64,000 nucleotides of DNA from assembly GCF_905147365.1 (NCBI RefSeq), contig NC_056422.1:3164501-3228500 (forward strand), read 5' to 3'. The notes below the pieces were generated by a model. The model was given only the letters and a program-made list of their open reading frames with translations. It searched no databases and was not told the origin of the DNA. Positions 10,371-21,594 of the stretch are shown here, one piece after another (the stretch's first letter is position 1; the number at the start of each line of letters is the position of its first letter). Source of the stretch: Aricia agestis (taxonomy: Eukaryota; Arthropoda; Insecta; Lepidoptera; Lycaenidae). Made by a program: the position numbers and the translations under genes.

Positions 10371-11310
10371 TTACCCAAGCTTTGTGCCTGTATATTTGTA
10401 TAGGTCTTGGCAGTAGTTCCTCCATCTTGTCATCACTTGGTTCTTGTCTGAAATCAGGTTACCCTTCTCATCTTCTATGTTCCAAGAAGTTCCCGTGTGA
10501 GAATTTTTACCTTTTGAAACATGTCTCGTGGGTGTAGGGTATCAGAGTGTGTTTGGATATCTCTACATATTATGGAATTGATATATGTATTCTTGTAATG
10601 TCTACAGTATCGCTGTTGTTCCACCTTTGAACGAATTCCTCTAGTCTTGAGTGCCTTTCTTTGTGCGATTGCCTCCCAAGTGGTCTTGCTCATCCACTCA
10701 GCTCTAGAGTGCTTTACTTTCAGACCATTTGTGATTGTTTTAGCTGTCTCTTCTAATGCGACCTTAAGCTGATTCCAAGATGTATTGACTGAGTCAAACG
10801 GAAAGAACACTTCGCTGTCCAAGCGTGTTTGAAATGAGTCCTCAAAAACTTTCGATTATTGTGTGAAAATAAACTTTTTTGATGGTGGAGGCTTTGAAAC
10901 TACTTTGAGGCGAACTCTGTATCGAGCTATTAATAACTGATGGTCGCTGCCGCAATCTGCACCCGGAAAAGTCTTAGAAAGAGTTATGCACGACTTCCAT
11001 CTGCTGCTGATAAATATAAAGTTAATCTGATTTTTATGACCTGTCGGCGACCGCCATGTCCATAAGCGCCGTGGATGTTGTTTATAAGCCGTGTTACTTG
11101 TTAGTTACGAATAGTCCGTTTTCAATGCAAAACTCTAACAACATCTCTCCGCGACTGTTGCGGGTGCCCAAGCCGTACTCGCCGATAAAATTCTTTAGGT
11201 GTTGATCGTTATCAGTGTGTCCTATCTTGGCATTAAAGTCTGTACATTCCTTTCTTGGTAACGATTTGCAAGTTAATTCCAGCTCGTGGTAAAATTCCTC
11301 CATCTCTTCT
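10371..11310 (-). pseudogene. RTE-type LINE endonuclease and linker, decayed
   Basis: The minus frame at 11310-11094 reads MEEFYHELELTCKSLPRKEC, then DFNAKIGHTD, then GLGTRNSRGEMLLEFC, the C-terminal half of an APE-type endonuclease as in RTE/BovB LINEs. The segment 11090-10860 continues with SDHQLLIARYRVRL in another frame. The 115-codon stretch at 10822-10475 (SAEWMSKTTWEAIAQRK-like) is the linker before the reverse transcriptase. Frameshifts and at least one stop separate the pieces, and the reverse transcriptase is absent. It is a dead element. Confidence 0.75.
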
Positions 11311-11404
11311 TTGGTGGCTGCAGATGTTGGCGTAGTAATTAATATCTTATATATTAAATTCTCGTGTCACAATGTTAGGCCGCGTACTCCTCCGAAACGG
11401 CTTT

Positions 11405-12365
11405 ACAGATTTTTAACCGACTTCCAAAAAGGAGGAGGTTATATTATGTTCGTCTGTTTATATATTTTTTTTGTATGTTCAACCATAACTTCGCCGTTTC
11501 TGTATCGATATTCATGATTCTTTTGTTGTTGTACAGCGTTGAATCCGAGGTTGGTACCATGGTCACAAAAGTAGTGATCTGATGATGGGATCCATGAGGA
11601 ATCGAGGGGACTCCTTGAAATTTGTATGGAAACATAATATAGTGATTTTGATTTTTTCTGAAGCATTCAAGGTAAATGCTGCAAAAAAGTAAGACTTTGC
11701 ACCAGGTTATACCCTGGATCCGAAGGTACCGAGCAGAACTTTTAAATCATTTTAGATACAGGTTCGAGGATTTCGGCGTTGTTTAAACAACTGAAAACAT
11801 AAGCCAATACATCAATTTGATTGTTCATAATTATTACAAGGTTAATTATTTAATGGGTTATGACACTATGACCCAATTATTGGTACTTTTCGTGATATTT
11901 TGCATCGAAGCAGATGTTTTTGATGATTATTTCGTGGACTGATTTTCAAAATTCTCGTGTTGTCGTATAGGACATAATCTTAATTTTGTATTACAATCAC
12001 GAAACTGGTGAGCTGATGATGGGATCTGTGGGCAATCGAGGGAAATCCTTGAAATTTATCAAAACACTCATAGTGTTAAATATGTTGTTTCTAGTAACTT
12101 AAACATATATTACGAATAAGAAAAAATTCATACGAAGGTGTCTCTTGGTCCAAGGGCACTGAACAGAACTCCTGAACCTTTGAAGATAAAAGTTTGAAAA
12201 TTGCAGCATTGCTTAGACAACTCCAAGCATTTGCCATAATTTCGCTTACAGTAATATAATATGGATAGTTAATATTCGTAGTGGTTATCTACGCAAAAAG
12301 CCTTGTCTTGTAGATAACTAAAAAGAGTAAAATTATTATTTTTTAACAAAAAATTTAACCCAGCT
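11405..12365 (-). repeat. Repeat X, copy 2
   Basis: Reverse-complement match to 1167-2105 from CCGACTTCCAAAAAGGAGG through GGTCATAGTGTCATAACCC to the AACAAAAAATTTAACC end. Next to it, 12366-12520 is a diverged single arm of the foldback at 769-1166. Confidence 0.75.
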
Positions 12366-12540
12366 TCAAACGAATGAAAATTGAGTACAGAATTCCTTGA
12401 GATTTAGTCGAATTTTGAATAAGGCACTAATGAAGAATAATAATTATTTCATACTTTTTAGGTTATTTTAAGAATATTGTTTTTTCCTTGGAAGAAGGGT
12501 TCAATTTTTTGTTATAACCAAATTTTATATGCATATTGTG

Positions 12541-12775
12541 TGGGTCTGAGAATCGGCTACTGAGTACTTATTATATTGATAAGTGCATTTGTTGAATAAA
12601 TAATAGTAAATTATTACAAATCGAGACTGACGGCGACCATTGTTTGTGGGACGGGATAGCGATGGACTTTGTAATGGTAACATACTTATTTAGTCACTTC
12701 AATAAAATAATAGGGGTGAAATACTTGATTTATATTATGGCAAAGCAACGTTTGCCGGGATAGCTGGTATAGTAT
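12541..12775 (+). repeat. Interspersed repeat Y, uninterrupted copy
   Basis: Runs from GTGTGGGTCTGAGAATCGGC to GGCAAAGCAACGTTTGCCGGG. It matches 28280-28489 joined to 33078-33110, the two sides of the copia insertion in the odorant receptor intron. Here the site GAAATACTTGATTTATATTA is uninterrupted. The element class is unknown. Confidence 0.8.
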
Positions 12776-12846
12776 ACAATATATCGGTATTTAAATTAAT
12801 ACAGCTGTCAAAATATTAAACGTTTTGATGCATATTTTGCATTTTC

Positions 12847-12893
12847 GACCAAATAGGTTACCAAATTCGGTGAATTTGGTAACCTATTTGGTC
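12847..12893. repeat. Perfect 22-bp hairpin
   Basis: Arms 12847-12868 and 12872-12893 (GACCAAATAGGTTACCAAAT...) are exact reverse complements around a 3-base loop. AT-rich copies of the motif CACCGAAATG follow up to about 13030. Confidence 0.9.
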
Positions 12894-13315
12894 ACCGAAA
12901 TGAAAAAAAAAAACCACCGAAATGCAAAAAAAAATCACGGATATGGTGACTCCGTGACTCCGTATTTCGGAGACCTTCGGTGACAATATTTTTTTATATC
13001 GGTGAATTTTTTTTCACATCTGTGATTTTAAGGTTGTTTAATACAGGTGAATAATAATCTGCGAAATTATAAAAATTGTTAATGAATAAAAAAGAACTAT
13101 GCTGCTGCTGCCTAATGTTTGTATTTTTTAAGCTACAAAAAATTTATATATGTGTGGAGGGATCGCGGGCTGTTGTAATTAATTATCGTTGATCGTAACT
13201 TCTGATCAGTGATTTATTTCAGACTAATCACGCCAAATAAAAAAAAAAACGATTAAATGCTTAACAACATGGACTATAATAATGGCCCAATAATTATTAT
13301 ATTTATTAGTAACTA

Positions 13316-13550
13316 GCTGTTACCCGCGACTTCGTCCGCGTCAATAAAATGTAAAATACATAGGTAAAAATAAAAAAGTAAAAATATGTCCTCCTCCTTT
13401 TTGGAAGTCGGTTAAAAAGTAGCCTAAGTTACTCCTTATTACATCAGCTATCTGCCAATAAAACTACCGTCTAAATCGGTCCAGCCATTACGGAGATTAC
13501 CCGGAACAAACAGACAGACATACAGACAGACAAAAATTCTAAAAATTGTT
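13316..13550 (+). mobile_element. RTE-like LINE 3' tail
   Basis: Starts TAGCTGTTACCCGCGACTTC and ends in ACAGACAGACATACAGACAGAC. It is interrupted by a fragment CCTCCTCCTTTTTGGAAGTC that matches the end of repeat X. Confidence 0.65.
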
Positions 13551-13689
13551 ATTTTGGTGTAAGTACCGTCTAAATATTCATATGCATGTAGTAAAAAACG
13601 GTTATTTTAATATTACAAACAGACACTCCAATTTTATTTATATGTATAGAGTACCTATAGATTATCATTTAGCTTTAGGCATGTTGATG

Positions 13690-13870
13690 AGTGATGACTA
13701 GATGACGCCCGCCACTCCGTTATGCCATAATTTGTTTATTGCAATTCGCACGGAACCATACATTTTTTTGGCATAAACAGTATCCCGGAGTCCGGACTCA
13801 AACTATATCTATCCCAATTTCAGCAACATTAGTGATCATGAAGGGGTAACAGACAGACAAATAGACACAT
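13690..13870 (+). mobile_element. RTE-like LINE 3' tail, second copy
   Basis: CCCGCCACTCCGTTATGCCA, GGCATAAACAGTATCC and GGGTAACAGACAGACAAATA follow the same order as 36850-37020. It is non-coding. Confidence 0.6.
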
Positions 13871-14195
13871 TTAAAATGTTATACTTATTATGAATGTAAT
13901 TTTAAAATGGTTGTTTTCGACATTTATCAATTCATTCATAACATTTGTATCAATGGTATATTTTAATAAAAATTACTAATTTTAAATAACGAACCTAAAC
14001 CCTTTATGAATCAGTACGGTTTTTTCACGATTTAAGGGTTGGTTGCTAAAGGGGTTGAAAAATTAATTAAATAATCATAAATCACGAATAAAAACATTAA
14101 AACATATTTTATTTTATCAAATTAAACACAATTAGTTTAACCGGAATGGTTAAATCTGCATTTTTAGGGTTCAATACTAAAAACAAAATAACATT

Positions 14196-14450
14196 TATAT
14201 TTAAGGGGGCTCCCATACAAGAAACGTGTTTTTTTTGGCTTGCTCTATATCAATAATGGCAACAGGTAGGTACTTGATTTTTTCTCAAAGTCTTTAGTTA
14301 AATGTGTACTTTAATATTTAATAATAATATTAATATAAAATAAAAAATTTAGGGGGGCTCCCATACAAAAAACACAATTTTGGCCTGATTTTGCTCCAAG
14401 ATGGTACGGAAACCTTCGTGCGCGAGTCCAACTCGCACTTGACCGATTTA
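14196..14450 (+). repeat. Interspersed repeat Z
   Basis: Carries GGGGGCTCCCATACAAGAAA twice in related form, and ends GGAAACCTTCGTGCGCGAGT then CGCACTTGACCGATT. The same blocks occur at 18600-18830, 21418-21525 and 53195-53760. It is non-coding and unclassified. Confidence 0.7.
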
Positions 14451-14920
14451 ATTCTATTTATAACAAAAGCGGTGGAATTCACCCCTTAAATACAAAAAGC
14501 GCAATACGAGCGTATGTCACTTTTAAAGTAGATGGTTTAACGTACTTAATCCTAATCAATGGAGGTTCAACAAAATCGTAGGTTGCACCTGATTTTTGCC
14601 TTCATTTACTGTACTAAAAACCAAATGGAACATAAGAACTCGTATAGTACATGTTACATATTATTATAATACGATATTTGTAGTATGACGTATGACGTTG
14701 TTACGATAAAATTGTCGTATCGTACGGTGTTATTTTCTTCCTCGTCTAGGGCGATTATATTAATGCTATCTATTTAATAGACTGAATAAGGTTAGATTCT
14801 CATTCATGTAACTTCCTCGTAGTTACTCTGTATTATAATCTTTTGTATCTTTGGCATCCACGTAAGTAATATTTTGCTATTCAAAGGTTTTTATTTCAAA
14901 ATCCCTAAAAATAATAGCTC
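14451..14920. other. No gene seen
   Basis: AT-rich, no ORF and no recognised repeat. Confidence 0.55.
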
Positions 14921-14924
14921 CCAG

Positions 14925-15190
14925 CTTCGGTGACGGTGGCCGGTTTCATTGAAACCAGGCTGCCAGCTACACAGGAGTAATTTTATAGTGCCCAAGTGTG
15001 TGCGCAGTACATAAGAGCACTCTCTATTCCTTTACTCCCATAACCCAGTGGGACGGACGACCGACATATGGGCATATAAAAAGGCGCAGGACCGACTTTT
15101 TATATGCCCATCTGTCGCATGGATCATCTTACTTGTTAGAAAATCAGGTGATCAGCCTGCATTGTTCTAAGTTCTAACCAAACTTGGAAA
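14925..15190. mobile_element. SINE-like repeat with internal hairpin
   Basis: The block GTGTGCGCAGTACATAAGAG then CACTCTCTATTCCTTTACTC is a frequent lepidopteran short repeat, as I recall it. Within it, 15062-15118 forms a hairpin around GGGCATATAAAAAG / CTTTTTATATGCCC. The class is an inference. Confidence 0.45.
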
Positions 15191-16908
15191 TCGCCCATGA
15201 CTATTAACAATGTCGGATGTGAAAAACGACAACTTTACAGGAGAGCGATTCAAAGTCTAAATTGTGCATAACTTTTTACTTATTTCAAGTAGGATCATGA
15301 AATTTCAGGTTAATACTATAAAAGTTATTTACGTTTGATATGTTATTATGAGTATCTCGTATTTTATGCCTAAATATGAGAAAAGTCACTTCTGACCTTT
15401 TTAACGGGGTACGAGTAATGCTGATTTGTCGGAAGTGCCAGAACATTATTGTTGCTTGTAGAAAATCGACGATTGCTTGTCGGAAGTGGCATTTACGTCA
15501 TTGTTAAGTGATAACTGTTAATTTAAAAATATGTCTCATGTAGAAATTACCAACAAAAACGACAACAATTTAAAGAAAAAAAATAGTTTTATTGACTTCT
15601 GTCAAATAAAACGTAAAAACAATGTACGTATGAATCACTCACTATGAAAATACAAAACATTTCTTATGATTTAAATAATTCGGAAAATCAAATTTTCATC
15701 CGAAATGAAAACTTACTTAAAAAATTGAAATTAAAAATTATTACCGACACTATTTTGTTGACTTTTTGATAGCATAACATAAATTAACTAAACAAAATAA
15801 AAAATCAAAAAATATATTAATTATAAAAGAGAAAAAGTTTGTTTTAAATTATAAAGAGAAAAAGTTTTGTTTGTATTGAATGGGCTCAATAACTACTGAA
15901 GTAATTTTAAAAATTCTTTTACTTTTGGAAAGCTACATCATTTGCAAAGAACACAGGCTATGTATTATTCTGAAAAATATTAGGGATCCTACCGAAAATA
16001 GCAAAAATATAACCCAAAGTGGTAAAAATTTGCGAAAAATTTCATTATTTCGCTTCCGCTACGAAAAATACTGATGATACATCAAAATAATGCTATACAT
16101 ATTTATAGTACTCATCATTATCTACAAAAAAGCCCAGGGCAGCTTATGTCTATCTTTTATGGTTAACGAATAATAAGCATTACTTTCATTAAAAAAAATA
16201 CTTCAAATCATCTCCTTCTAGCGTGACTTTTTTTGCATATTCGTTATTAATCCTTACCTACATAAATATCAAAATATTAATTGGAATTATGTGAAAAATA
16301 GAATTGTCCTTTAAATCATGAGCCAAATATTTTAGAAGTAAGGACAGTTTGATTAAAACTCAAAATATGGCGCCCGCGCCGACGCGGTAACGGCGGCGGC
16401 TACCACGAATGTGTAATGGAAAATATTATATATTTTGCAAGTCGAACGACCGGCTATCGATCTCATCTAGATCTTCCAAATATGCTGGAGAGATGATAGT
16501 GCCTAAATGTGTGGGCAATACAGAAAGTACTGACGAAGGACTGACTGTTTTGCAGGCCCATGAAACGAAGTTCGCGGAGTCAAGTAGTTCTTAAAAATTT
16601 CTACATTTTAGGTCACTTACGTACCAACACAGCCTTTGTTTACATGAAAAATTGAGATTAGTATTTATTCGATTAATTATTCAAAAGCAGTCTTCTTCAT
16701 CCGAGATTTTTTCTAATCCATTGTGGTATTTTAAATAGCATTTTAGATATTATTTTTGGGAATTATGTCACTTTTACATAATTTGAGTAAATCTTTATGT
16801 TTGTTGCCTACCTGCTTAATAGCAAAATGCCAAGAAAGTCTGGCTTTATTGCGGCTACTAGTCACCAAATCGCAAAACCATGAAAAATACGATTAATAAT
16901 ATATTTTT

Positions 16909-17242
16909 TTTAATGAAATAAGGGAGCAAACGAGCAAACGGGTCACCTGATGGAAAGCAACTTCCGTCGCCCATGGACACTCGCAGCATCAGAAGAGCTG
17001 CAAGTGCGTTGCCTGCCTTTTAAGAGGGAATAGGGTAATAGGGGAGGGTAGGGAAGGGAAGGAAAGGGAATAGTTGAGGGTAGGGAAGGGAATAGGGTAG
17101 GGGTTAGTGGATGGGCCTCCGGTAAACTCACTCACTCGGCGAAACACAGCGCAAGCGCTGTTTCACGCCGGTTTTCTGTGAGAACGTGGTATTTATCCGG
17201 TCGAGCCGGCCCATCCATGCCGAAGCACGGCTCTCCCATGTA
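16909..17242 (-). mobile_element. Short head-tail retroelement (family H), minus copy
   Basis: Read on the minus strand it has the head GGAGAGCCGTGCTTCGGCA, a CCGGCGTGAAACAGCGCTTG block and a CCTACCCTATTCCC-type pyrimidine run. It then has GGCAACGCACTTGCAGCTC and ends GTTTGCTCCCTTATTTCATT with A-richness. Other copies are at 21595-21912, 21925-22190, 57735-57925 and 62004-62349. At 44132 the head is joined to a LINE endonuclease ORF. Confidence 0.8.
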
Positions 17243-17432
17243 TATAAATAAAAAATTATATTAATTCATTATGTATGACATGTGCCAACAAAAACCTAAT
17301 TTTCGCACAAAAATTACCCATTTTAAAGCCTTCTGAAATTTCTTAAAAGTCGGTAAGCAACGACAGATATAGTACAAACTACAAGCGCCATTTAATCAAT
17401 AAGAAAAGTAAATGAAATGATTATGATTTAGT

Positions 17433-17604
17433 ACTACCGACATTTTACCAATTTATAAATCCACATAATAATGTCAGAAGTGGCACTACCGACAATTTAA
17501 CCATTTATGAAACCGATTAAAAATGTCGTATGTGGTACTACCGACATTTTACACATTTGAAAAACCGGTTAAGAACATTGGATGTGGTACATCCTACAAT
17601 TTTA
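17433..17604. repeat. 52-bp tandem repeat, ~3.3 units
   Basis: Units start at 17433, 17485, 17537 and 17589, exactly 52 bases apart. Each begins ACTACCGACA (ACATCCTACA in the last) and ends in a GTxxxAGTGGY-like motif. It lies inside the ~3-kb TIR element and shares its terminal motif. Confidence 0.85.
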
Positions 17605-18186
17605 AGTTACCTACGATAAATTAATGTTGATGAAGTTAAGAATTCATCTCATAATCAAATCTAAAGCAATAAAACATAAGCTATACTGTTAAAAATATTT
17701 AAAAAGATTATAAAGAATAGTAAATACCATTTTCCGCACTAGCGTTAGCTTTGGACATAATATTACCATCAGCATTTTTTGCCTTTTACTATATTTTTCT
17801 TAATTTCGTTGAGTACCAAGTTTTAATTGGCCGTGCTGATCTTGTAGACATTGAAAATGGCGTCGAAAAGTAAAAAAATATAACTACGGTAGCAAAAAAT
17901 CAAATGACAGCGCGAAGTCCATTCCCTCCGTTAACATAGTCGGATATGGCACATTGTGCGCTCTTACTCGCTTCCGCGTTCCGTTAATAACGTAGGTAGT
18001 GACTATCCGACATTGTTAGCCGGCGATCTTAGTAATATTTAATGTGGCTATTTCAGAAACTACGCATAATATAGATTTTTTCTTTTCAGCTCACGATAGC
18101 CTTGGTTATAAGGACATATTTTATGAAATAAAACAAAAATGACGATTTTGCACATCCGACATTGTTAATAGTCATGAGCGAAATAA

Positions 18187-18262
18187 CATGTTTCCAACGC
18201 GGGAATCGAACCCACGACCTCCGAGTCAAGAGCCGCGCTCTATACCACTGATCACGGAGGCG
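18187..18262 (-). other. tRNA-like sequence (SINE head or tRNA pseudogene)
   Basis: The minus strand has a box A-like TCAGTGGTATAGAGCGCGG and a perfect box B GGTTCGATTCC in the right spacing, with CTCTTGACTCGGAGGTCG between them. The acceptor stem does not pair well and no clean isoacceptor can be assigned. A related block (GGCTCTTGACTTGAGGGC... GGTTCGATTCCCGCGTTGG) is at 40530-40592, so a tRNA-derived SINE is likelier than a functional tRNA. Confidence 0.55.
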
Positions 18263-18439
18263 TTGATACTCAATACTCATGTTATGAATGTAAGTTTGTT
18301 ACACTTTTATGCGAAAACTACTCTAACCGTTATCCTGAAACTTTTTAGTTTTTACACATATTTTTTAAAAGTATTATAAGTATAAGAAAGAAAGGATTAA
18401 AAATTACACCTATAAACATCCTCCAAAATATGGGGGTGA

Positions 18440-18830
18440 AATAGGGAATATCAATTTTCCTTCCCAGGAGTAATTATTCATGCAACAGGATGAAGCTATT
18501 GCGCTAAATTCGTTAAAAATACAATCCTATTTCATTGCCGGGACTCTATACCAAATTTCAACAAAATTGGTTCAGCGGTTTGGACATGAATATTTTTTAT
18601 GAAAGGGTAAAAACGGTACCCTATTACTGAGACTTCGATGTCCGTCTTTCTGTCCGTCTGTCTGTCTCCAGGCTGTAAGTTGTAACTCAATAACCGCTAT
18701 AGCTAGACATCTGAAATTTTCACAGATTATATATTTCTGTTGCCTTTATAGGTAACACAAAATACTAAAAATAAAATTTTTATTTAAGGGGGCTCCCATA
18801 CAACAAACGTATTTTTTTGACCTATTTGGC
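18440..18830 (+). mobile_element. RTE-like tail joined to repeat Z
   Basis: 18440-18600 carries ACCAAATTTCAACAAAATTG and GTTCAGCGGTTTGGACATGA, as in the RTE-like tails. 18600-18830 carries GATGTCCGTCTTTCTGTCCG and GGGGGCTCCCATACAACAAA, as in repeat Z. Confidence 0.6.
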
Positions 18831-18880
18831 TCGTAATCAATAATTTTCACAATATGCTTAATTATTTTATCTGTGTTCTA

Positions 18881-18938
18881 ATAATTTATAATAAAATTAA
18901 AATAAAATAAATTTTATTTTAATTTTATTATAAATTAT
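18881..18938. repeat. Perfect 28-bp AT-rich palindrome
   Basis: 18881-18908 and 18911-18938 are exact reverse complements separated by AA. It contains only A and T. Confidence 0.95.
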
Positions 18939-18993
18939 TATAATTTCGGATCGGTCGTCTCATTGCCTCCTTTATCCTGAGATAAAGGAGGCA

Positions 18994-20910
18994 ATGAGAC
19001 GACGTGATCGCGCTTTTCGCAAATACAGGGCCGACCGATCCGACATTAAGTGGGAAAAGTTTAAGGAGGCGAGGAATAAGTGTAATCAGATGGTGCGCAA
19101 CGCAAAACGCCGACACATCTCCAGTAAAATAATTAATTATTCTTCTTCAGGTGCTAACCTTTGGAAATTTCTTGGTACCATAGGCTTCGGGAAATCGTGT
19201 CATCTGGAGTTGCCATGCACGGTTAGTCTGGATGACATTAATACCCACTTCGCTACTTCTCCTATCATGGACACACTCACTAAATCTGAAACAATAGACT
19301 ATTTAATCGGATTACCACGAGCAAATATAGATAATTTTCAGTTAACACCAGTTACTACAGGCGAGGTTAAAGCAGTCATTAAGTCCTTAAGTTCCAGAGC
19401 CGTGGGTTGTGATGACATTAGCCGCCAAATGATCACTCCCATCCTTGAATATCTTCTCCCTGCCATCACTCATATAATCAACTTCTCATTTGAGTCCTCC
19501 ACATTTCCCAACTTATGGCGTAAGGCTTACGTCCGGCCTTTACCGAAAGTACAAAATCCTACTCAACCCTCTCATTTCAGACCAATTTCCATCCTCCCCT
19601 TCCTTTCAAAAGTGATCGAGGCGTGTGTTAACAAGCAGTTATCCCGGTTTGTGTTCAAACATAACTTTCTCTCTACACTACAGTCAGGATTCAGACCGGG
19701 ACACAGTACCACTACAGCTCTTTTGAAAATTACAAATGATATAAGAACCGGTATGGAGGATTCTAAAATTACTGTCTTAGTGCTGATTGACTTTTCAAAC
19801 GCCTTTAACAATGTTAATCACGACATTCTTCTAGCAATCCTCTCTCATATTATGATCTCGCCCGAAGCGCTAAAATGGTTTCGTTCTTATCTTCGGGGAC
19901 GTCAGCAGCGTGTTCGAGTAGATCAGTCTTTTTCTGATTGGCGGACTCTCGAGGCTGGTGTCCCACAAGGCGGCGTCCTCCCACCCCTTTTATTTTCATT
20001 ATTTATTAATTTCGTCTCCTTTGTAATTCGCAGTGCGCATCATCTGTACGCTGATGACTTGCAGGTTTACGGTCAGGAAACAGTAGAAAACCTACCAAAT
20101 GCTATCGATAATATAAACCGAGATCTGAATGCTATCAACACATGGTCCACCAAGTTTGGGTTGTCTGTGAATGCCGCTAAGTGTCAAGCGATTTTGATAG
20201 GAAGCCCGAGACTACTGAGAAAAGTCGACACTAGAACTCTCCCATCTGTAATTTTCGACGGAAACGTTATTCCTTTCAGCCCCAGTGTTAAGAATCTCGG
20301 TTTGTATATTGATGCTAATCTCGATTGGCGTACTCAGGTGTCTCACGTTAGTAAAAGTGTCACTAATTGCCTGCGGTCTCTCTATCGCATGAAATATTTC
20401 TTGCCATCCAGTATAAAAATTTTACTAGTACAAACTCTTATACTCCCAGTACTGGATTATTGTGATACTTGCTACTTCGACCTTAATTCGGAGCTCCTCA
20501 ACAAACTCGACCGGCTTCTCAATAATTCTATTAGATTTATTTTTGGCCTCCGTAAGTACGACCACATCTCCCCTTTCCGTGCCAAGTTGCAGTGGCTGCC
20601 GATACGTGAACGACGATCGCTACGGGCATTGTGTACCCTCTTTTCCCTGCTCCACTCTCCCTCTGCACCTGACTATCTGGCTGCTCATTTTAAATTTAGA
20701 TGTAGCAATCACGACAAAAATCTCCGGTCCACAAATAACATGCTCCTTCTTTGTCCACCCCATAAAACATCACTCGTCCATTCCTCCTTTCATATCCAAG
20801 TTATCCTCCTCTGGAACGCACTGCCAGTGGAAGTGAGATTGGCTAAGTCAATAAAGGTATTCAAGCGCAGAGTTCGTGAATTATTTTTGATTAAGTCTCA
20901 GGCAGATTAA
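18994..20910 (+). CDS. LINE reverse transcriptase (5'-truncated ORF2)
   Basis: The enzyme copies LINE RNA into DNA at the insertion site. The 638-codon frame is open from about 18976, and the first ATG at 18994 is just the first Met after truncation, not a natural start. Visible in order: a basic linker (RRRDRAFRKYR), FRPISILPFLSKVIE, LQSGFRPGHSTTTALLKI, the first catalytic Asp in VLIDFSNAFNNVNH, GVPQGGVLPPLLFSLFIN, and the catalytic YADDLQVY box. The C-terminal region has LDRLLNNSIRFIFGL and ends KSQAD. Two positions differ from the usual GVPQGSVLGPLLF (QGG, LPP), and the usual Asp after FIN is Phe. The copy may therefore be inactive despite the open frame. The N-terminal endonuclease is missing. 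Confidence 0.85.
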   Translation: MRRRDRAFRKYRADRSDIKWEKFKEARNKCNQMVRNAKRRHISSKIINYSSSGANLWKFLGTIGFGKSCHLELPCTVSLDDINTHFATSPIMDTLTKSETIDYLIGLPRANIDNFQLTPVTTGEVKAVIKSLSSRAVGCDDISRQMITPILEYLLPAITHIINFSFESSTFPNLWRKAYVRPLPKVQNPTQPSHFRPISILPFLSKVIEACVNKQLSRFVFKHNFLSTLQSGFRPGHSTTTALLKITNDIRTGMEDSKITVLVLIDFSNAFNNVNHDILLAILSHIMISPEALKWFRSYLRGRQQRVRVDQSFSDWRTLEAGVPQGGVLPPLLFSLFINFVSFVIRSAHHLYADDLQVYGQETVENLPNAIDNINRDLNAINTWSTKFGLSVNAAKCQAILIGSPRLLRKVDTRTLPSVIFDGNVIPFSPSVKNLGLYIDANLDWRTQVSHVSKSVTNCLRSLYRMKYFLPSSIKILLVQTLILPVLDYCDTCYFDLNSELLNKLDRLLNNSIRFIFGLRKYDHISPFRAKLQWLPIRERRSLRALCTLFSLLHSPSAPDYLAAHFKFRCSNHDKNLRSTNNMLLLCPPHKTSLVHSSFHIQVILLWNALPVEVRLAKSIKVFKRRVRELFLIKSQAD

Positions 20911-20949
20911 GAACAGAATAAATTAAGTTGCTTTTAATTAATATATTAT

Positions 20950-21175
<226 letters not shown>

Positions 21176-21417
21176 ATTTATTTATTAGTTTATTTGAACT
21201 ATAGTATCCGTATAGTATGTAATAGTAATTATTATAGTATGTATTTATTAATGTTGATAAAATTATAGATGTACTTTGCATCTACCACATCTCGTCTCTA
21301 TCGTCTTCACCCAAAGGTTGGCTGGAAGAAAATGCCTAAAGGCATTAAGCCCGCCTCTGTACCTTGATGTGTGCAAAAAGTATAATAAAAAAAAAAAAAA
21401 AAAAATAATAAATATTT

Positions 21418-21525
21418 TAGGGGGACTCCCATACAAAAACACACATTTTCGCCTATTTTTCCTCTATAACCGTACGGAGCCCTTCGTGCGCGAGTCCGAC
21501 TCGCACTTGGCCGATTATTTGTATT
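21418..21525 (+). repeat. Repeat Z, 3' portion
   Basis: GGGGGACTCCCATACAAAAA then GGAGCCCTTCGTGCGCGAGT and CGCACTTGGCCGATTATTTG match 14340-14450 and 53655-53760. Confidence 0.7.
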
Positions 21526-21594
21526 TATTATATTTTATAATGTTAGTATCATAGACACTATTCTGTGGTATGCCACGTGTACGTGGGGTAATTA

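Larger units (their letters stand above)
15191..18181. mobile_element. ~3-kb element with 31-bp terminal inverted repeats
   Basis: 15191-15221 and 18151-18181 are inverted copies with one mismatch in 31 bases (core CATGACTATTAACAATGTCG). Related short motifs (GTCGGAAGTGGCA, ACTACCGACATT) cluster inside both ends, as expected for subterminal transposase sites. The interior is AT-rich and has no ORF above about 65 codons. It contains a 52-bp tandem array and a younger inserted repeat (16909-17242). It is most likely a large non-autonomous DNA transposon. The superfamily is unknown and no clear target duplication is visible. Chance co-occurrence of two separate solo ends is the alternative. Confidence 0.65.

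Noticed and set aside
17433..17604. CRISPR-like array
   Set aside because: A 52-bp contiguous tandem repeat without unique spacers, in an animal genome.
18187..18262. Functional tRNA gene
   Set aside because: The acceptor stem does not pair and the anticodon arm is not canonical, and a related fragment elsewhere suggests a SINE.
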